In this document: one piece after another, positions 46,712 to 55,331 of the stretch
Layout: every line of letters starts with the position of its first letter
Position numbering within the stretch: the stretch's first letter is position 1
From: Oleomonas cavernae
GTDB lineage: Bacteria > Pseudomonadota > Alphaproteobacteria > Zavarziniales > Zavarziniaceae
Assembly (NCBI RefSeq): GCF_003590945.1
Contig: NZ_QYUK01000011.1
Location: 2,946,909 to 3,010,908 of the forward strand
Direction of reading: 5' to 3'
Length of the DNA stretch: 64,000 nucleotides
Translations under genes and position numbers: made by a program
Notes under the pieces: model-generated
Seen by the model: the letters and a program-made list of their open reading frames with translations, nothing else
Told to the model about the DNA's origin: nothing
Databases searched by the model: none

Positions 46712-46809
46712 CGTCATCCCGGCCTCGAGCCGGGATCTTGTGACGCGGAGGTGCCGAGAACACTGGTCGCAAGATCCCGGATAACGGCTGTGCCGTTTCC
46801 GGGATGACG
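46712..46809. repeat. Intergenic palindromic repeat element (copy f)
   Basis: The ends are CGTCATCCCGGCCTCGAGCC and TTTCCGGGATGACG. The interior carries TGACGCGGAGGTGCCGAGAA and AACACTGGTCGCAAGATCCC, matching copies e and g. It lies between ogt and the AraC gene. Confidence 0.87.
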
Positions 46810-46854
46810 AGTTGAGAATAGTGGCGCGGGCCAACCAGCCCGGAGGATTGCCCC

Positions 46855-47709
46855 ATGGGCGCGCTGACCATCGTTGCGAACAAGCCGTCGATGACGGTGA
46901 TCGACTACCGCTGCACCGCGGGGCCGGAGGATCGGCCCTTCGTCGAATGCCATGCGGGGTTCTCGCTGTCCTATGTCCGCAAGGGCAGCTTTGCCTGCCA
47001 CAGCGGCAGCGCCACCCATGAGCTGGTGGCCGGCGCCCTGATGGTGGGGGCGCCCGGCCGCGAATACATGTGCAGCCACGACCATCACCAGTGCGGCGAC
47101 GAATGCCTGTCGTTCCAATTGGGCGACGAGCTGGTCGAGGCGATCGGCGGCCCGCCGCAGATCTGGCAGGCCGGCAGCGTCCCGCCCCTGCCCGAGCTGA
47201 TGGTGCTGGGCGAATTGGCGCAGTCCGTCGCCCGGGGCAACAGCGACGTGGGCGCGGACGAGATCGGCATGCTGCTGGCCGCCCGCTTCGTCGAGCTGCT
47301 GACCGGTGCCAAATCGAGCGCCACCGACGCCCAGGCCCGCGACCGCCGCCGCGCCGTGGCCGCCGCCCTGTGGATCGATGCCCAGTCCCACGAGACGGTC
47401 GACCTGGAGGGTGCGGCGCGCGAAGTGGGGCTCAGCCCGTTCCACTTCCTGCGCCTGTTCACCCGCGTGCTGGGCGTCACCCCGCATCAATACCTGGTGC
47501 GCTCGCGCCTGCGCCGCGCCGCAGGCATGCTGGCCGACGACAGCCGCCCGATCACCGACGTGGCCTATGATGTCGGTTTCGGCGACCTGTCGAATTTCGT
47601 GCGCACCTTTCACAAGGCGGCCGGTGTCTCGCCCCGGCGCTTCCGCCAGATGGCCCGGGGCGACCGCAAGATCCTCCAAGAACGGCTGCGCCCTCCCGCC
47701 CTAAGGTGA
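46855..47709 (+). CDS. AraC family transcriptional regulator
   Basis: The 284-residue regulator has a cupin-like N-terminal ligand domain ([40 protein letters not shown] with several His and Cys) and a C-terminal double helix-turn-helix: [20 protein letters not shown] and [20 protein letters not shown] with SPRRFRQMA. It lies 25 bases upstream of the VOC gene on the same strand and probably co-regulates it. The His/Cys-rich sensor segment [12 protein letters not shown] could bind a metal (inference). Confidence 0.9.
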   Translation: MGALTIVANKPSMTVIDYRCTAGPEDRPFVECHAGFSLSYVRKGSFACHSGSATHELVAGALMVGAPGREYMCSHDHHQCGDECLSFQLGDELVEAIGGPPQIWQAGSVPPLPELMVLGELAQSVARGNSDVGADEIGMLLAARFVELLTGAKSSATDAQARDRRRAVAAALWIDAQSHETVDLEGAAREVGLSPFHFLRLFTRVLGVTPHQYLVRSRLRRAAGMLADDSRPITDVAYDVGFGDLSNFVRTFHKAAGVSPRRFRQMARGDRKILQERLRPPALR

Positions 47710-47734
47710 CCTCCTCGACCACGGAGGTTACCCC

Positions 47735-48097
47735 ATGTACGATCACATCGGCCTGAAGGTGAAGGATATCGAGGCCAGCGTGTGCTTCTATGAAGCCGCC
47801 CTTGCCCCGCTCGGCATCGTCTTGTGCTCGCGCGACGACAGCGGCGCCGGCTTCGGCCCGCCCGATGCGCCGGCCCTGTGGCTCTATGCCGCCAGCAACG
47901 CCAAGGGTCCCGGCCTGCACATCGCCTTCAAGGCGGGCGACCACAAGGCGGTCGACCGGTTCCACCGCGCCGGGCTGAAGGCCGGCGGCGGCGACCATGG
48001 CGCGCCCGGCCTGCGCGCCGACTACAGCCCGACCTATTACGCCGCCTTCCTGCTCGACCCCGACGGCAACAACGTCGAAGCCGTATGCCTGGATTGA
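47735..48097 (+). CDS. VOC (glyoxalase/dioxygenase superfamily) protein
   Basis: The 120-residue single-module protein begins MYDHIGLKVKDIEASVCFYE and ends FLLDPDGNNVEAVCLD, the standard metal-ligand pattern of the vicinal oxygen chelate fold (His near the start, Glu near the end), with GLHIAFKAGDHKAVDRFHRA between. Its reaction is unknown; relatives include glyoxalase I and ring-cleaving dioxygenases. The GST gene follows after 10 bases, which fits a detoxification operon headed by araC. Confidence 0.9.
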   Translation: MYDHIGLKVKDIEASVCFYEAALAPLGIVLCSRDDSGAGFGPPDAPALWLYAASNAKGPGLHIAFKAGDHKAVDRFHRAGLKAGGGDHGAPGLRADYSPTYYAAFLLDPDGNNVEAVCLD

Positions 48098-48107
48098 GGA
48101 ACCCGCC

Positions 48108-48764
48108 ATGACCCAGATCATCCTGCACCATTACCCGGACTCGTTCTTCGCCGAGAAGATCCGCCGCATCCTGGCCTTCAAGAATGTGCAATGGCACAGC
48201 GTCGAACAGCCGATGATCATGCCCAAGCCGGGCCTGACCGCGCTCACCGGCGGCTATCGCCGGGTGCCGGTGCTGCAGATCGGCGCCGACATCTATTGCG
48301 ACACCGCCTGCATCGCCAGGCGCCTGGAACGCTTGGCGCCCACGCCACCGGTCCTGCCCCGCGCCCTGGCCGGCCTGGCCGCGACGGTGGAGGATTGGGC
48401 CGACCGGCGCCTGGTCTCGCTGATCGGCCCATCTGTCGTGGTGGCGCGCATGGCAACCCTGCCGTCCGGCTTCCTCGAAGACCGCGCGGCCATGACCCCG
48501 GGCTTAAGCGAGAAGGCCTTGCGCTTTGCCGCCCCCCACGGTTGGCCCCAGGCCCTGGCCGCCTTCGACCGGCTCGACGCCCAGCTCGACCACAGCGCCT
48601 TCCTGCTGGGCGAGGGCTTCACCCTGGCCGATGCCGCCTGCTTCCATCCCCTGTGGTTCGCCAAGAGCGTGCCGGCCCTGTTCGCCGCGGTGAGCGCCAG
48701 GCCCGCCCTGGCCGCCTGGTTCGCCCGGATCGAGGCCTTCGGCCCGGCGATGCCAGGCCGATGA
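48108..48764 (+). CDS. Glutathione S-transferase family protein
   Basis: The 218 residues have a thioredoxin-like N-terminus (QIILHHYPDSFFAEKIRRIL, GYRRVPVLQIGADIYCDTAC) and an all-helical C-terminal domain (LLGEGFTLADAACFHPLWFA). The stop overlaps the start of the next frame (48761), which encodes a domain usually fused to the C-terminus of this GST subfamily. One extra base near 48755-48760 would fuse the two, so this gene may be the front part of an interrupted longer protein. Substrate unknown. Confidence 0.88.
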   Translation: MTQIILHHYPDSFFAEKIRRILAFKNVQWHSVEQPMIMPKPGLTALTGGYRRVPVLQIGADIYCDTACIARRLERLAPTPPVLPRALAGLAATVEDWADRRLVSLIGPSVVVARMATLPSGFLEDRAAMTPGLSEKALRFAAPHGWPQALAAFDRLDAQLDHSAFLLGEGFTLADAACFHPLWFAKSVPALFAAVSARPALAAWFARIEAFGPAMPGR

Positions 48765-49078
48765 CACAGGACGAGGCCCTGACTATTGCCCGCAACAGCC
48801 AGCCGGCGGCGCTGGACGGCGATACCACCGGCGACAGGGTCGCGGTCACGGCCGACGATTTCGGCACGGAGAAGACCGTGGGCACGCTGGCCCGCCTCAC
48901 CGCCGACGAGATCACGCTGCACCGCCACGACCCCGCCCTGGGCGACATCGCGGTGCATTTCCCGCGAATCGGGTACAGGATTCAGCGCGAACAGGGAGCG
49001 ATGGAGCCTGGCCTTGGCGGTGGAGACTATTCTGCGCTATCCCGACCGGCGGCTGCGGCAGCCGGCGGCCGTCCTTGA
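48761..49078 (+). CDS. Probable C-terminal extension domain of the GST-like protein, in a shifted frame
   Basis: The 105-residue frame begins MTQDEALTIARNSQPAALDG and contains DRVAVTADDFGTEKTVGTLA and DIAVHFPRIGYRI. That pattern is familiar as the C-terminal domain of some long bacterial GST-like proteins. It is out of frame with the GST by exactly one missing base, as with other interrupted genes in this window. Residues after HFPRIGYRI overlap the next gene and are not family-like. It may instead be a genuine separate gene coupled by ATGA overlap. Confidence 0.55.
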   Translation: MTQDEALTIARNSQPAALDGDTTGDRVAVTADDFGTEKTVGTLARLTADEITLHRHDPALGDIAVHFPRIGYRIQREQGAMEPGLGGGDYSALSRPAAAAAGGRP

Positions 49079-49516
49079 GCTGTTCAATGAGGCCCTGCGC
49101 GCGCTGGCCTGGTCGCTTCACCGCACCATGCTGGCCGCACAGGGCGTCGGCATCACCGCGCCCCACGTCGGTATCCTGCAACGGCTGGTGGTGATCCAGC
49201 TCGACCCCGCATTGCCGCCGCAATTCTATGTCAACCCGGTGGTGACCTGGGCCTCGCCGGAGAGCGCCCGCCACCTGGAGGGCAGTGTTTCCATGCCCGG
49301 CGTAACCGAGCGGTGGAACGCCCGGCCCGCGTCACCGTGCGCTACCAGGACCTGGACGGCGGCCCCCAAGAGATCACCGCCGACGGCTTCCTCGCCACCT
49401 GCCTGCAGCACGAGATCGACCAGCTCGACGGCATCTTCTGGCTCGACCGCCTCTCCCGCCTCAAGCGCGACCGGGTCGTGAAGCGTTACGAGAAGCTGGC
49501 CCGATTGCAGGCGTGA
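49014..49516 (+). CDS. Peptide deformylase-like protein with altered metal-ligand motifs, frameshifted
   Basis: The start TTG 49014 gives [17 protein letters not shown], the typical deformylase N-terminus; GTG 49020 is an alternative. The motifs are [11 protein letters not shown] (motif 1), EGSVSMPGV (motif 2, where the metal-binding Cys of EGCLS is Ser) and [13 protein letters not shown] (motif 3, where the second His of HExxH is Gln). A missing base at the G-run 49311-49312 interrupts the frame after GVTER; with it the protein has 167 residues. The family of deformylase-like paralogues with these changes is recurrent in alphaproteobacteria, so loss of canonical metal binding is probably ancestral and not a decay sign. 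Function unknown. Confidence 0.8.
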
Positions 49517-49531
49517 GGGACCAACCTCAAT

Positions 49532-49644
49532 CGTCATCCCCTGACCGCCCCCCCAATCGTCATCCCGGCCTTGAGCCGGGATCTTTCGTCCAGTGTTCCC
49601 GGTGCCTCGGCGTCACGAGATCCCGGCTCAAGGCCGGGATGACG
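49532..49644. repeat. Intergenic palindromic repeat element (copy g), with an extra half-copy
   Basis: A complete element (49558-49644) with ends CGTCATCCCGGCCTTGAGCC and GGCTCAAGGCCGGGATGACG is preceded at 49532 by a partial CGTCATCCCC. Its core, read on the reverse strand, contains TGACGCCGAGGCACCGGGAA and AACACTGGACGAAAGATCCC, so it is the same subfamily as e and f in opposite orientation. It lies between convergent genes. Confidence 0.87.
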
Positions 49645-49658
49645 AGAAGTATTGCACC

Positions 49659-50051
49659 CTATTGGAGCCGCCCCAACAGCCAATCCCGCAGCGCCACCGC
49701 ATTGTTACGGCCCTCGTCCTTGGCGGCATAGAGCAGGGTGACCGGCCCGCGCGCCACCTCGTCCAGCACCTGCCGCACCGCCGCCGCCGCCGGGCCTGCC
49801 AGTTCCGCCGCATAGTCGACGGTGAAGGCCACCCAGGCCGCATCGGACGCAGGATAGGCGGGATCGCCGTGAACCCGCTTGCGCAAGCCATCGCTGGGCG
49901 CGATCTCCTTCAGCCACAGGTCGATCTTGCCCGCCGCGCGCGAGATGCCGCGCGGCCACAGCCGATCGACCAGCACGCGAAAGCCATCATGCGCCGCCGG
50001 CGCCGCATAGACCCGCTTGACCTGGATGGCGGGCCGGGCCTTGGCACTCAT
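49659..50051 (-). CDS. DUF488 family protein (YeaO-like)
   Basis: The 130-residue protein has the family signature VKRVYAAPAAHDGFRVLVDR, LWPRGISRAAGKIDLWLKEI, APSDGLRKRVHGDP and VTLLYAAKDEGRNNAVALRDWL. DUF488 proteins are small, often conserved, with no settled function. The start ATG overlaps the stop of the upstream thioesterase gene (ATGA). Confidence 0.9.
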   Translation of the reverse strand: MSAKARPAIQVKRVYAAPAAHDGFRVLVDRLWPRGISRAAGKIDLWLKEIAPSDGLRKRVHGDPAYPASDAAWVAFTVDYAAELAGPAAAAVRQVLDEVARGPVTLLYAAKDEGRNNAVALRDWLLGRLQ

Positions 50052-50533
50052 GCCGCCCCGCCCAGCACCAGCAGGGTGGAGGTGCCATGGCCCAGCAGCT
50101 TGCCCTGCGCACTCTTCACCCAGGCCTCAGCGGTGATGATCTGCCGCCCCTGGTTCACCACCTTGGCCTCGCAGCGCACGCGGCCGCCGTCGGCCAGAAT
50201 GGGCCGCGAGAAATTGCCCTTGGTCTCCACCGTGGTGTAACCCACCCCGGCCGGCAGCAGCGAATGGGCGGCGCAGCCCGCGGCACTGTCGACCAGGGTG
50301 AGCAGCCAGCCGCCATGGACGGTGCCGGCGGGATTGAGCAGATGCGGCCCGGTCTCGCCCTCGAACACCGCGCTGCCGTCGCCGACCTCAGTCAACCAGA
50401 AGCTGAGGCTGCGGCAGATCGGCGGATGCGGCACCCGCCCGTCGATGATCCCTTGCAGGACCTGGCGGCCCGTCAGCCCCGCGATCTCGTGGGCCCCGGC
50501 CACGCCGTACCGCAACTCGCCCTCGCCCGCCAT
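50048..50533 (-). CDS. PaaI family hotdog thioesterase
   Basis: The 161-residue hotdog-fold protein has LLNPAGTVHGGWLLTLVDSA (the HGG-LxDxA motif of PaaI thioesterases), followed by VETKGNFSRPILADGGRVRC and GQGRQ-like VVNQGRQIITAEAWV. It would hydrolyse an acyl-CoA thioester; the substrate is unknown. It is divergent from a MarR gene with only 46 bases between the starts and two overlapping palindromes in that gap. DUF488 is translationally coupled downstream. Confidence 0.88.
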   Translation of the reverse strand: MAGEGELRYGVAGAHEIAGLTGRQVLQGIIDGRVPHPPICRSLSFWLTEVGDGSAVFEGETGPHLLNPAGTVHGGWLLTLVDSAAGCAAHSLLPAGVGYTTVETKGNFSRPILADGGRVRCEAKVVNQGRQIITAEAWVKSAQGKLLGHGTSTLLVLGGAA

Positions 50534-50552
50534 GATCCCGCTTTCCTTGCAG

Positions 50553-50574
50553 CTACAAACTATGTAGATACATA
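50553..50574. promoter_or_regulatory. Overlapping palindromes in the thioesterase-MarR gap, probable MarR operator
   Basis: TATGTA-GA-TACATA (50561-50574) is a perfect inverted repeat, and CTACA (50553-50557) pairs with TGTAG (50563-50567). The A/T-rich 46-base gap must hold both divergent promoters, so a MarR dimer here would control both genes. Confidence 0.6.
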
Positions 50575-50579
50575 TATCA

Positions 50580-51065
50580 ATGACCAAGCCCGCACAATCC
50601 CCCAGGCCCCGGCCCCCGCGCAGCTTGCGCAGCGACGCCACCCGCGTGCTCGACGAATGCCCCGCCTGGCACCTGCGCCTGGCCGCGCGCAAGATCACGG
50701 TCTTCCTCGATGCGCACTTGGCACCCAGCAGCCTGACCACCGCGCAATTCGGCCTGATGTCCCTGCTGGCGGCGGCCCGCGACGACACCCTGGGCGCCCT
50801 GGCCCAACGCGCCGGCCTCGACCAATCCACCCTGTCGCGCAACCTCGACACCCTCGCCCGCCTGGGCTGGGCCGAGATCACCACAAGCACCCGCGACCGC
50901 CGCAAACGCGCGGCATGGCTGACCGAGGCGGGGGCACGGAAACTGGCGGCCGCGATGCCGCTGTGGCGGGCGGCGCAGGAGGCCGTGGCGGGGGTGGTGG
51001 ATGTGGTGGTGGCTAGGCAGGCCGGAGAGTCGGCACAAGCGTCGCGGTTAAACCGCGAGAATTAA
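50580..51065 (+). CDS. MarR family transcriptional regulator
   Basis: The 161-residue protein has LTTAQFGLMSLLAAARDDTL, a recognition helix region LGALAQRAGLDQSTLSRNLD and a wing EITTSTRDRRKRAAWLTEAG with the D-R-R pattern. It starts 46 bases from the divergent thioesterase. Its final residues (VVVARQAGESAQASRLNREN) are near the boundary where base composition drops, so the C-terminus may have been altered by whatever inserted the following segment (inference). Confidence 0.88.
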   Translation: MTKPAQSPRPRPPRSLRSDATRVLDECPAWHLRLAARKITVFLDAHLAPSSLTTAQFGLMSLLAAARDDTLGALAQRAGLDQSTLSRNLDTLARLGWAEITTSTRDRRKRAAWLTEAGARKLAAAMPLWRAAQEAVAGVVDVVVARQAGESAQASRLNREN

Positions 51066-51267
51066 AAAATCCGCTTAGGATTCGCTTGGCGTTCGAAGCA
51101 GAAGTAGAGAAGATCCAGTTCGAATGACGAGATCTAGCCAGATTGCGCCGTTCGCCAGTAAGGGCAAAGCTGGAAACCGGAAGCGGTGGGGCTCAGGCAG
51201 CATCGCAAGGGGGTTACTGGCCTGTCATTCTTCGACGTTCGATTGTGGTAGTCGAATCAGGGGGCAC

Positions 51268-54200
51268 ATGACAACGCACATCACCGCTAGACTGGCGTGG
51301 CACGACGACGGATGGAATGGTGCAATCTGCAGAAAACCAGAGCGCAATACCTATTGTGTCGGATGCAAGTCATATCCCGGCGACGTTATCGCTCGCGAGC
51401 GCGATTTGGCACTCGAACAAAGATTGGCCGGGCGAGCAGCTAGCAAACTTGAAGGGTATGTCCCGCCTTGCAGCTATAGTTACAACGCGTTCGGTCTTGA
51501 TGAAGCGCCAGCCGCCGCCAACCCGCCGGATTTCTTCTTTGGCGGCGCCACGCGGCACAAATGGTCTCTCCCCCCCGCCACTGTCAGCACTTGGCCATAT
51601 GAGGCAATGTATTCAGATGAGGTTAGGCAATCTGGCTATCTTGACAACGATATTCGCAAGGACTTAGTCAATAAATTCTACAAACCAATTGAGGACGACT
51701 GTCCAAACAACCTTATCTTCTACTATGTGAACTATTCCAATCCACTGTCCGAGGATAATGCACCCCGTTATGTAATGATTGGCGTGTCGCGCATTACGCA
51801 AGTCAGCGAGGAACGGCGCTACGAGAATGTGAATGAGAACGTCGGTAAGCGCTATGCCGGTGGGATGATCTGGGCGCGCGACATTTCCTCAGCCTATCCC
51901 GAAGAGGGCGTCCGACTTCCCTATCATCGCTATCGCGATGATCTAGAAACGCTCGAAAGCTTTGCGGTCATTCCTGAACGGGCCGCGCTCTGCAAATACG
52001 GCTCCAAGCATCTAAGCGACGACGATGCTATCGGATTGCTCGAGCAGTTCCTCGCCAAAGTCAGGTTGCTCAAGGCCAGTGGTGACATTTCTGAGGACTG
52101 GAATATCCGCGAAGCTTGGCTGCTGAAGTCGATAGCCGGTCTGTGGAAGCACCGTGGACTATACCCTGGGCTGCTAACGACATTGACTGTCATCGGCGCT
52201 GTCCAACTGATCGATACGGCGAAAGCGCTTTGCATCAAGCAAGGGCACGCCGCTGCGCACGCTGCTATTTTTGGCGCTCTAGAGACCGGTGATTTCAGAG
52301 GATTGGCGACTGTGCTGACCCCCGCTGAAAGCAAGAAGATCTCGCGCAGCTGGCTATTGTTAGAGGATGGTGCGCGATTGCTGCTGCGCGACATACTGCC
52401 TCGGCTAGAGTTGTCAGCGGAAGCGATGGCCGCGATTGCGTCCAAACAATGGACCGAAGGTGGTGTCGAGGTCCGCCCTGAGGAGATCATCAAAAATCCC
52501 TACCTCCTCTGCGAACTCTATTGCGGCGAGGACGCGTCGGACCGCATTCCCTGGGGCACTATTGATCGCGGAGTCCTGCCCTCACCGGACGTCGGGGCGC
52601 CGCTAGCGGGCATCGACTATAACGATGCTGGTCGCTTCCGTGCCCTTTGCGTCGAGCATCTTCGTCAAGAGCCCAAGCATAACTTCCGGTTGGCGCGCGA
52701 CCTCATAGTTGAGATCGCTCAGCGTATGGAGCGGCTACCCGCATGGAAACAGGCCACATTCAGCGAGCGCTATTTCGACGTCGATGCCAACATCCTGTCA
52801 GGCGCACTGACTTTACAGTCGACCGACGAGGGCCAGATTGTTTATCTGAAATCGGTCTTTGAGGACGAGCGCTATGTCGAGGAAGTGTTGCAGCGCTTGG
52901 TGACTCGACCCAGCATCGAATTGCGTCGCCCGCTGATCATGGCGGACTGGAACAGCTGGGTACACAAGTCGGGTAGCATGCTGGCACAGCAGGGCGGCGC
53001 AGACTATCGCGACGCAACCCGCGAACAGGCGGGCATCTGCGAGCGCCTGTTCCTCCGACCGCTATCGGTCGTTACGGGTGCAGCCGGCACCGGCAAAACG
53101 ACAGTCATCCAGGCACTGATACACGCCGTCCGGCGATCCGAGGGGGAAGGCGCAAATATCCTCGTCCTAGCGCCGACCGGTAAGGCAGCAGATCGCGCAC
53201 GAGAGGTACTTGAGGACGCCAAGTTGCAGCGCGTCGAAACAGTGACGGTGCATTCCTTCCTCGCGAGGCATGGTTGGCTCAACGACAACCTCACCTTTAA
53301 GCGGCGAGGCGGCAAGCTGGCTGAGGTCGGGACGCTTGTGCTTGACGAGGCGTCGATGCTTGATCTGGAGCTGGCAGCAGCACTAATGCGTGCGGTCAAT
53401 TGGCAGACCGTCCGCCGGCTAATCTTGGTGGGAGACGCCAACCAGCTACCGCCTATCGGGCGTGGGCGCGTATTCGCCGACGTCATTCGCTGGCTCAGCA
53501 CCAACTATCCCGAAAGCTTCGGACGCTTGACGATCAACCTTCGGCAGTTGCTGACCCGAGCCAGAGGAGAAGGCAGTGCGATCGTCGAGTTATCGCGGCT
53601 CTTCATCCTTCAGGATATCGAGATCACTACCGACGGCAAAGATGACTGGGACCAACCAACAAGCCTCGCCGAGGAGAAGCTGATTGAACGCATCCACGCC
53701 GGCGGCCTTGTCGATCGCGATTTGGACGTTGTCTACTGGGATGATCCCCAGCGGCTCGCAGACACCCTTATTGGCGCGATTGAGACGAAGATGCGTGGTG
53801 GAGGGTCAGACGACAAAGGCCGGCCTGATCAGCTCTGGCGAACCTCACTGGAACGCGATCCGACAGCGTTCCAGATTTTGACACCACATCGAGGGGAGAT
53901 GCATGGTGTCGAGGCGCTCAATGAGGCGTGTCAGACGCACATCGCCGATTTCGTGATTTCCCGCGTCGGGGCAATCGATGGCATCACTCTGAACGATAAG
54001 GTCATTCAGATCTGCAATAGACCAAAGTCGAATCCGATCTGGGCCTACGACAACAACACGCGTGAGAAGTGCAGAGTCGAGATCTTTAATGGCGAAATAG
54101 GAATTGTACGCAACTTCGGCTTCGACAATCGCCTTTGGGAGACAATTCGAACTGGCTATGGCCCCAGGCTGAAGCGATTTGCGGTACAGTTCACACGCAA

Positions 54201-54915
54201 GCCCGGCATCACGGTCGGCTACGGCAAGGATGTGCCGCATGGTGGACGATACCTGCGCAACGAACGTGTCGAGGATAATCTGGAACTTGCCTATGCGGTG
54301 TCGATCCACAAGGCTCAGGGCAGCGAGTTCGCCCATACATTTGTGATCATTCCGGCGAGCCACAATCGCCCAGTCTCGGCTGAGCTGATCTATACCGCTC
54401 TGACACGCGCTAGCCGGCATTGCACCTTGCTGATAGAGCGAGACATCACCAGTCTTTTGAACGCCCGGCGGCGGGAAAACGCGCAAACTCCGCAAATAAA
54501 CTCGTCGATGTTCGGATATTTGCATCTCGCCAAACAGCAACTGCTCGAACGGCGTAGCTGGTATGAATCCGGCAAGATCCATGAGGCGCTGACCGGTGAC
54601 ATGCTGCGCTCCAAATCGGAAGTAATCATCGCCAACCTGCTGCATGAACGTGGCATACCATTTCGCTACGAACAGCCCTTGTTCGCGGGGGACGGCACAA
54701 TAAAGCTTCCGGATTTCACTGTCACTATCGCTGGGCGCACCTTCTTCTGGGAGCATCTCGGCATGCTCGACCAAACCAACTATGCGGAGGATTGGGCGGC
54801 AAAGGAGGCGTGGTACCAGCGCTGGTTCCCCGGACAGCTTGTTACAACCAAGGAAAGCGGGCGGCTTAGCCGAGATGCCGAAGGGTTGGTAACCAAACTA
54901 TCATCAGCCGCATGA
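51268..54915 (+). CDS. Large RecD-like SF1 helicase with C-terminal PD-(D/E)xK-like nuclease domain; putative defence protein
   Basis: The 1215-residue protein starts at ATG 51268 after a GGGGG site. Residues 1-100 include HDDGWNGAICRKPERNTYCV and a CxxC (YCVGCKSYPG). About 100-590 is a large region of unknown fold. A RecD-type ATPase core follows: Walker A VVTGAAGTGKTTVIQAL (near 604), LVLDEASMLDLELAA (693), LVGDANQLPPIGRGRVFADV (722), SIHKAQGSEFAHTFVIIP (1011) and LIYTALTRASRHCTLLIERD. The C-terminus has RSKSEVIIANLLHERGIPF (E1118), LPDFTVTIAG (D1149) and FFWEHLGML (E1162), a PD-(D/E)xK-like array in which the usual lysine is not in place. The gene is clearly more A/T-rich than its neighbours and stands alone. 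Phage or plasmid defence is inferred; repair is the alternative. Confidence 0.8.
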   Translation: MTTHITARLAWHDDGWNGAICRKPERNTYCVGCKSYPGDVIARERDLALEQRLAGRAASKLEGYVPPCSYSYNAFGLDEAPAAANPPDFFFGGATRHKWSLPPATVSTWPYEAMYSDEVRQSGYLDNDIRKDLVNKFYKPIEDDCPNNLIFYYVNYSNPLSEDNAPRYVMIGVSRITQVSEERRYENVNENVGKRYAGGMIWARDISSAYPEEGVRLPYHRYRDDLETLESFAVIPERAALCKYGSKHLSDDDAIGLLEQFLAKVRLLKASGDISEDWNIREAWLLKSIAGLWKHRGLYPGLLTTLTVIGAVQLIDTAKALCIKQGHAAAHAAIFGALETGDFRGLATVLTPAESKKISRSWLLLEDGARLLLRDILPRLELSAEAMAAIASKQWTEGGVEVRPEEIIKNPYLLCELYCGEDASDRIPWGTIDRGVLPSPDVGAPLAGIDYNDAGRFRALCVEHLRQEPKHNFRLARDLIVEIAQRMERLPAWKQATFSERYFDVDANILSGALTLQSTDEGQIVYLKSVFEDERYVEEVLQRLVTRPSIELRRPLIMADWNSWVHKSGSMLAQQGGADYRDATREQAGICERLFLRPLSVVTGAAGTGKTTVIQALIHAVRRSEGEGANILVLAPTGKAADRAREVLEDAKLQRVETVTVHSFLARHGWLNDNLTFKRRGGKLAEVGTLVLDEASMLDLELAAALMRAVNWQTVRRLILVGDANQLPPIGRGRVFADVIRWLSTNYPESFGRLTINLRQLLTRARGEGSAIVELSRLFILQDIEITTDGKDDWDQPTSLAEEKLIERIHAGGLVDRDLDVVYWDDPQRLADTLIGAIETKMRGGGSDDKGRPDQLWRTSLERDPTAFQILTPHRGEMHGVEALNEACQTHIADFVISRVGAIDGITLNDKVIQICNRPKSNPIWAYDNNTREKCRVEIFNGEIGIVRNFGFDNRLWETIRTGYGPRLKRFAVQFTRKPGITVGYGKDVPHGGRYLRNERVEDNLELAYAVSIHKAQGSEFAHTFVIIPASHNRPVSAELIYTALTRASRHCTLLIERDITSLLNARRRENAQTPQINSSMFGYLHLAKQQLLERRSWYESGKIHEALTGDMLRSKSEVIIANLLHERGIPFRYEQPLFAGDGTIKLPDFTVTIAGRTFFWEHLGMLDQTNYAEDWAAKEAWYQRWFPGQLVTTKESGRLSRDAEGLVTKLSSAA

Positions 54916-55331
54916 GAAACGTCACACTGTCTCTTGTAGGTGCAGTCAGTTTGAGGTCAGCTTTTGGTGATTCGAATAATGAGAAATGACGACTGGGCGG
55001 AGACAGGACTATTTGGTCTCAACTGCAAGGTATCCGTCTTGTACCAAATCCAGAGACGGGCTGCGCCAGCGATTGAATCTGCCCGCATTACCGGAAGGTT
55101 AAGAGAAATAGCGGACAGCCCGCGATTTTAAATGCTGGACCGCACCGCGGCGATAAGTGCACCAGACGGCTCGACCACACTTCGTAAGACCTGGGCATGC
55201 GGGTCAAGGCAACCCGGGCGTTGGGCGGACAGCGGCGCTCGGAAGCTCCCCAAGCGGGGCCGGGGGACAGCCAAGGGCACGAAGCGGTAACCAGATAAGC
55301 GCCGCCGTCCACCTCCTCCACCGCGCGCCCC
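54916..55331. other. Non-coding right flank of the helicase island
   Basis: There is no convincing gene in 416 bases. The first half is A/T-rich like the helicase; the base composition returns to the GC-rich background from about 55140. The short open frame on the minus strand at 55088-55321 has no family resemblance or ribosome-binding site. No integrase, tRNA or clear direct repeat was found. Confidence 0.6.

Noticed and set aside
51066-51267. Additional gene or N-terminal extension before the helicase
   Set aside because: The 48 codons upstream of ATG 51268 in frame lack a ribosome-binding site and conserved sequence, while ATG 51268 has a G-rich site.
53845-54774. Minus-strand open frame inside the helicase gene
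   Set aside because: It has no ribosome-binding site or recognisable domain, and the plus-strand frame carries the helicase and nuclease motifs.
55088-55321. Minus-strand 77-codon frame right of the helicase island
   Set aside because: It is Pro/Cys-rich low-similarity sequence with no ribosome-binding site; probably non-coding.
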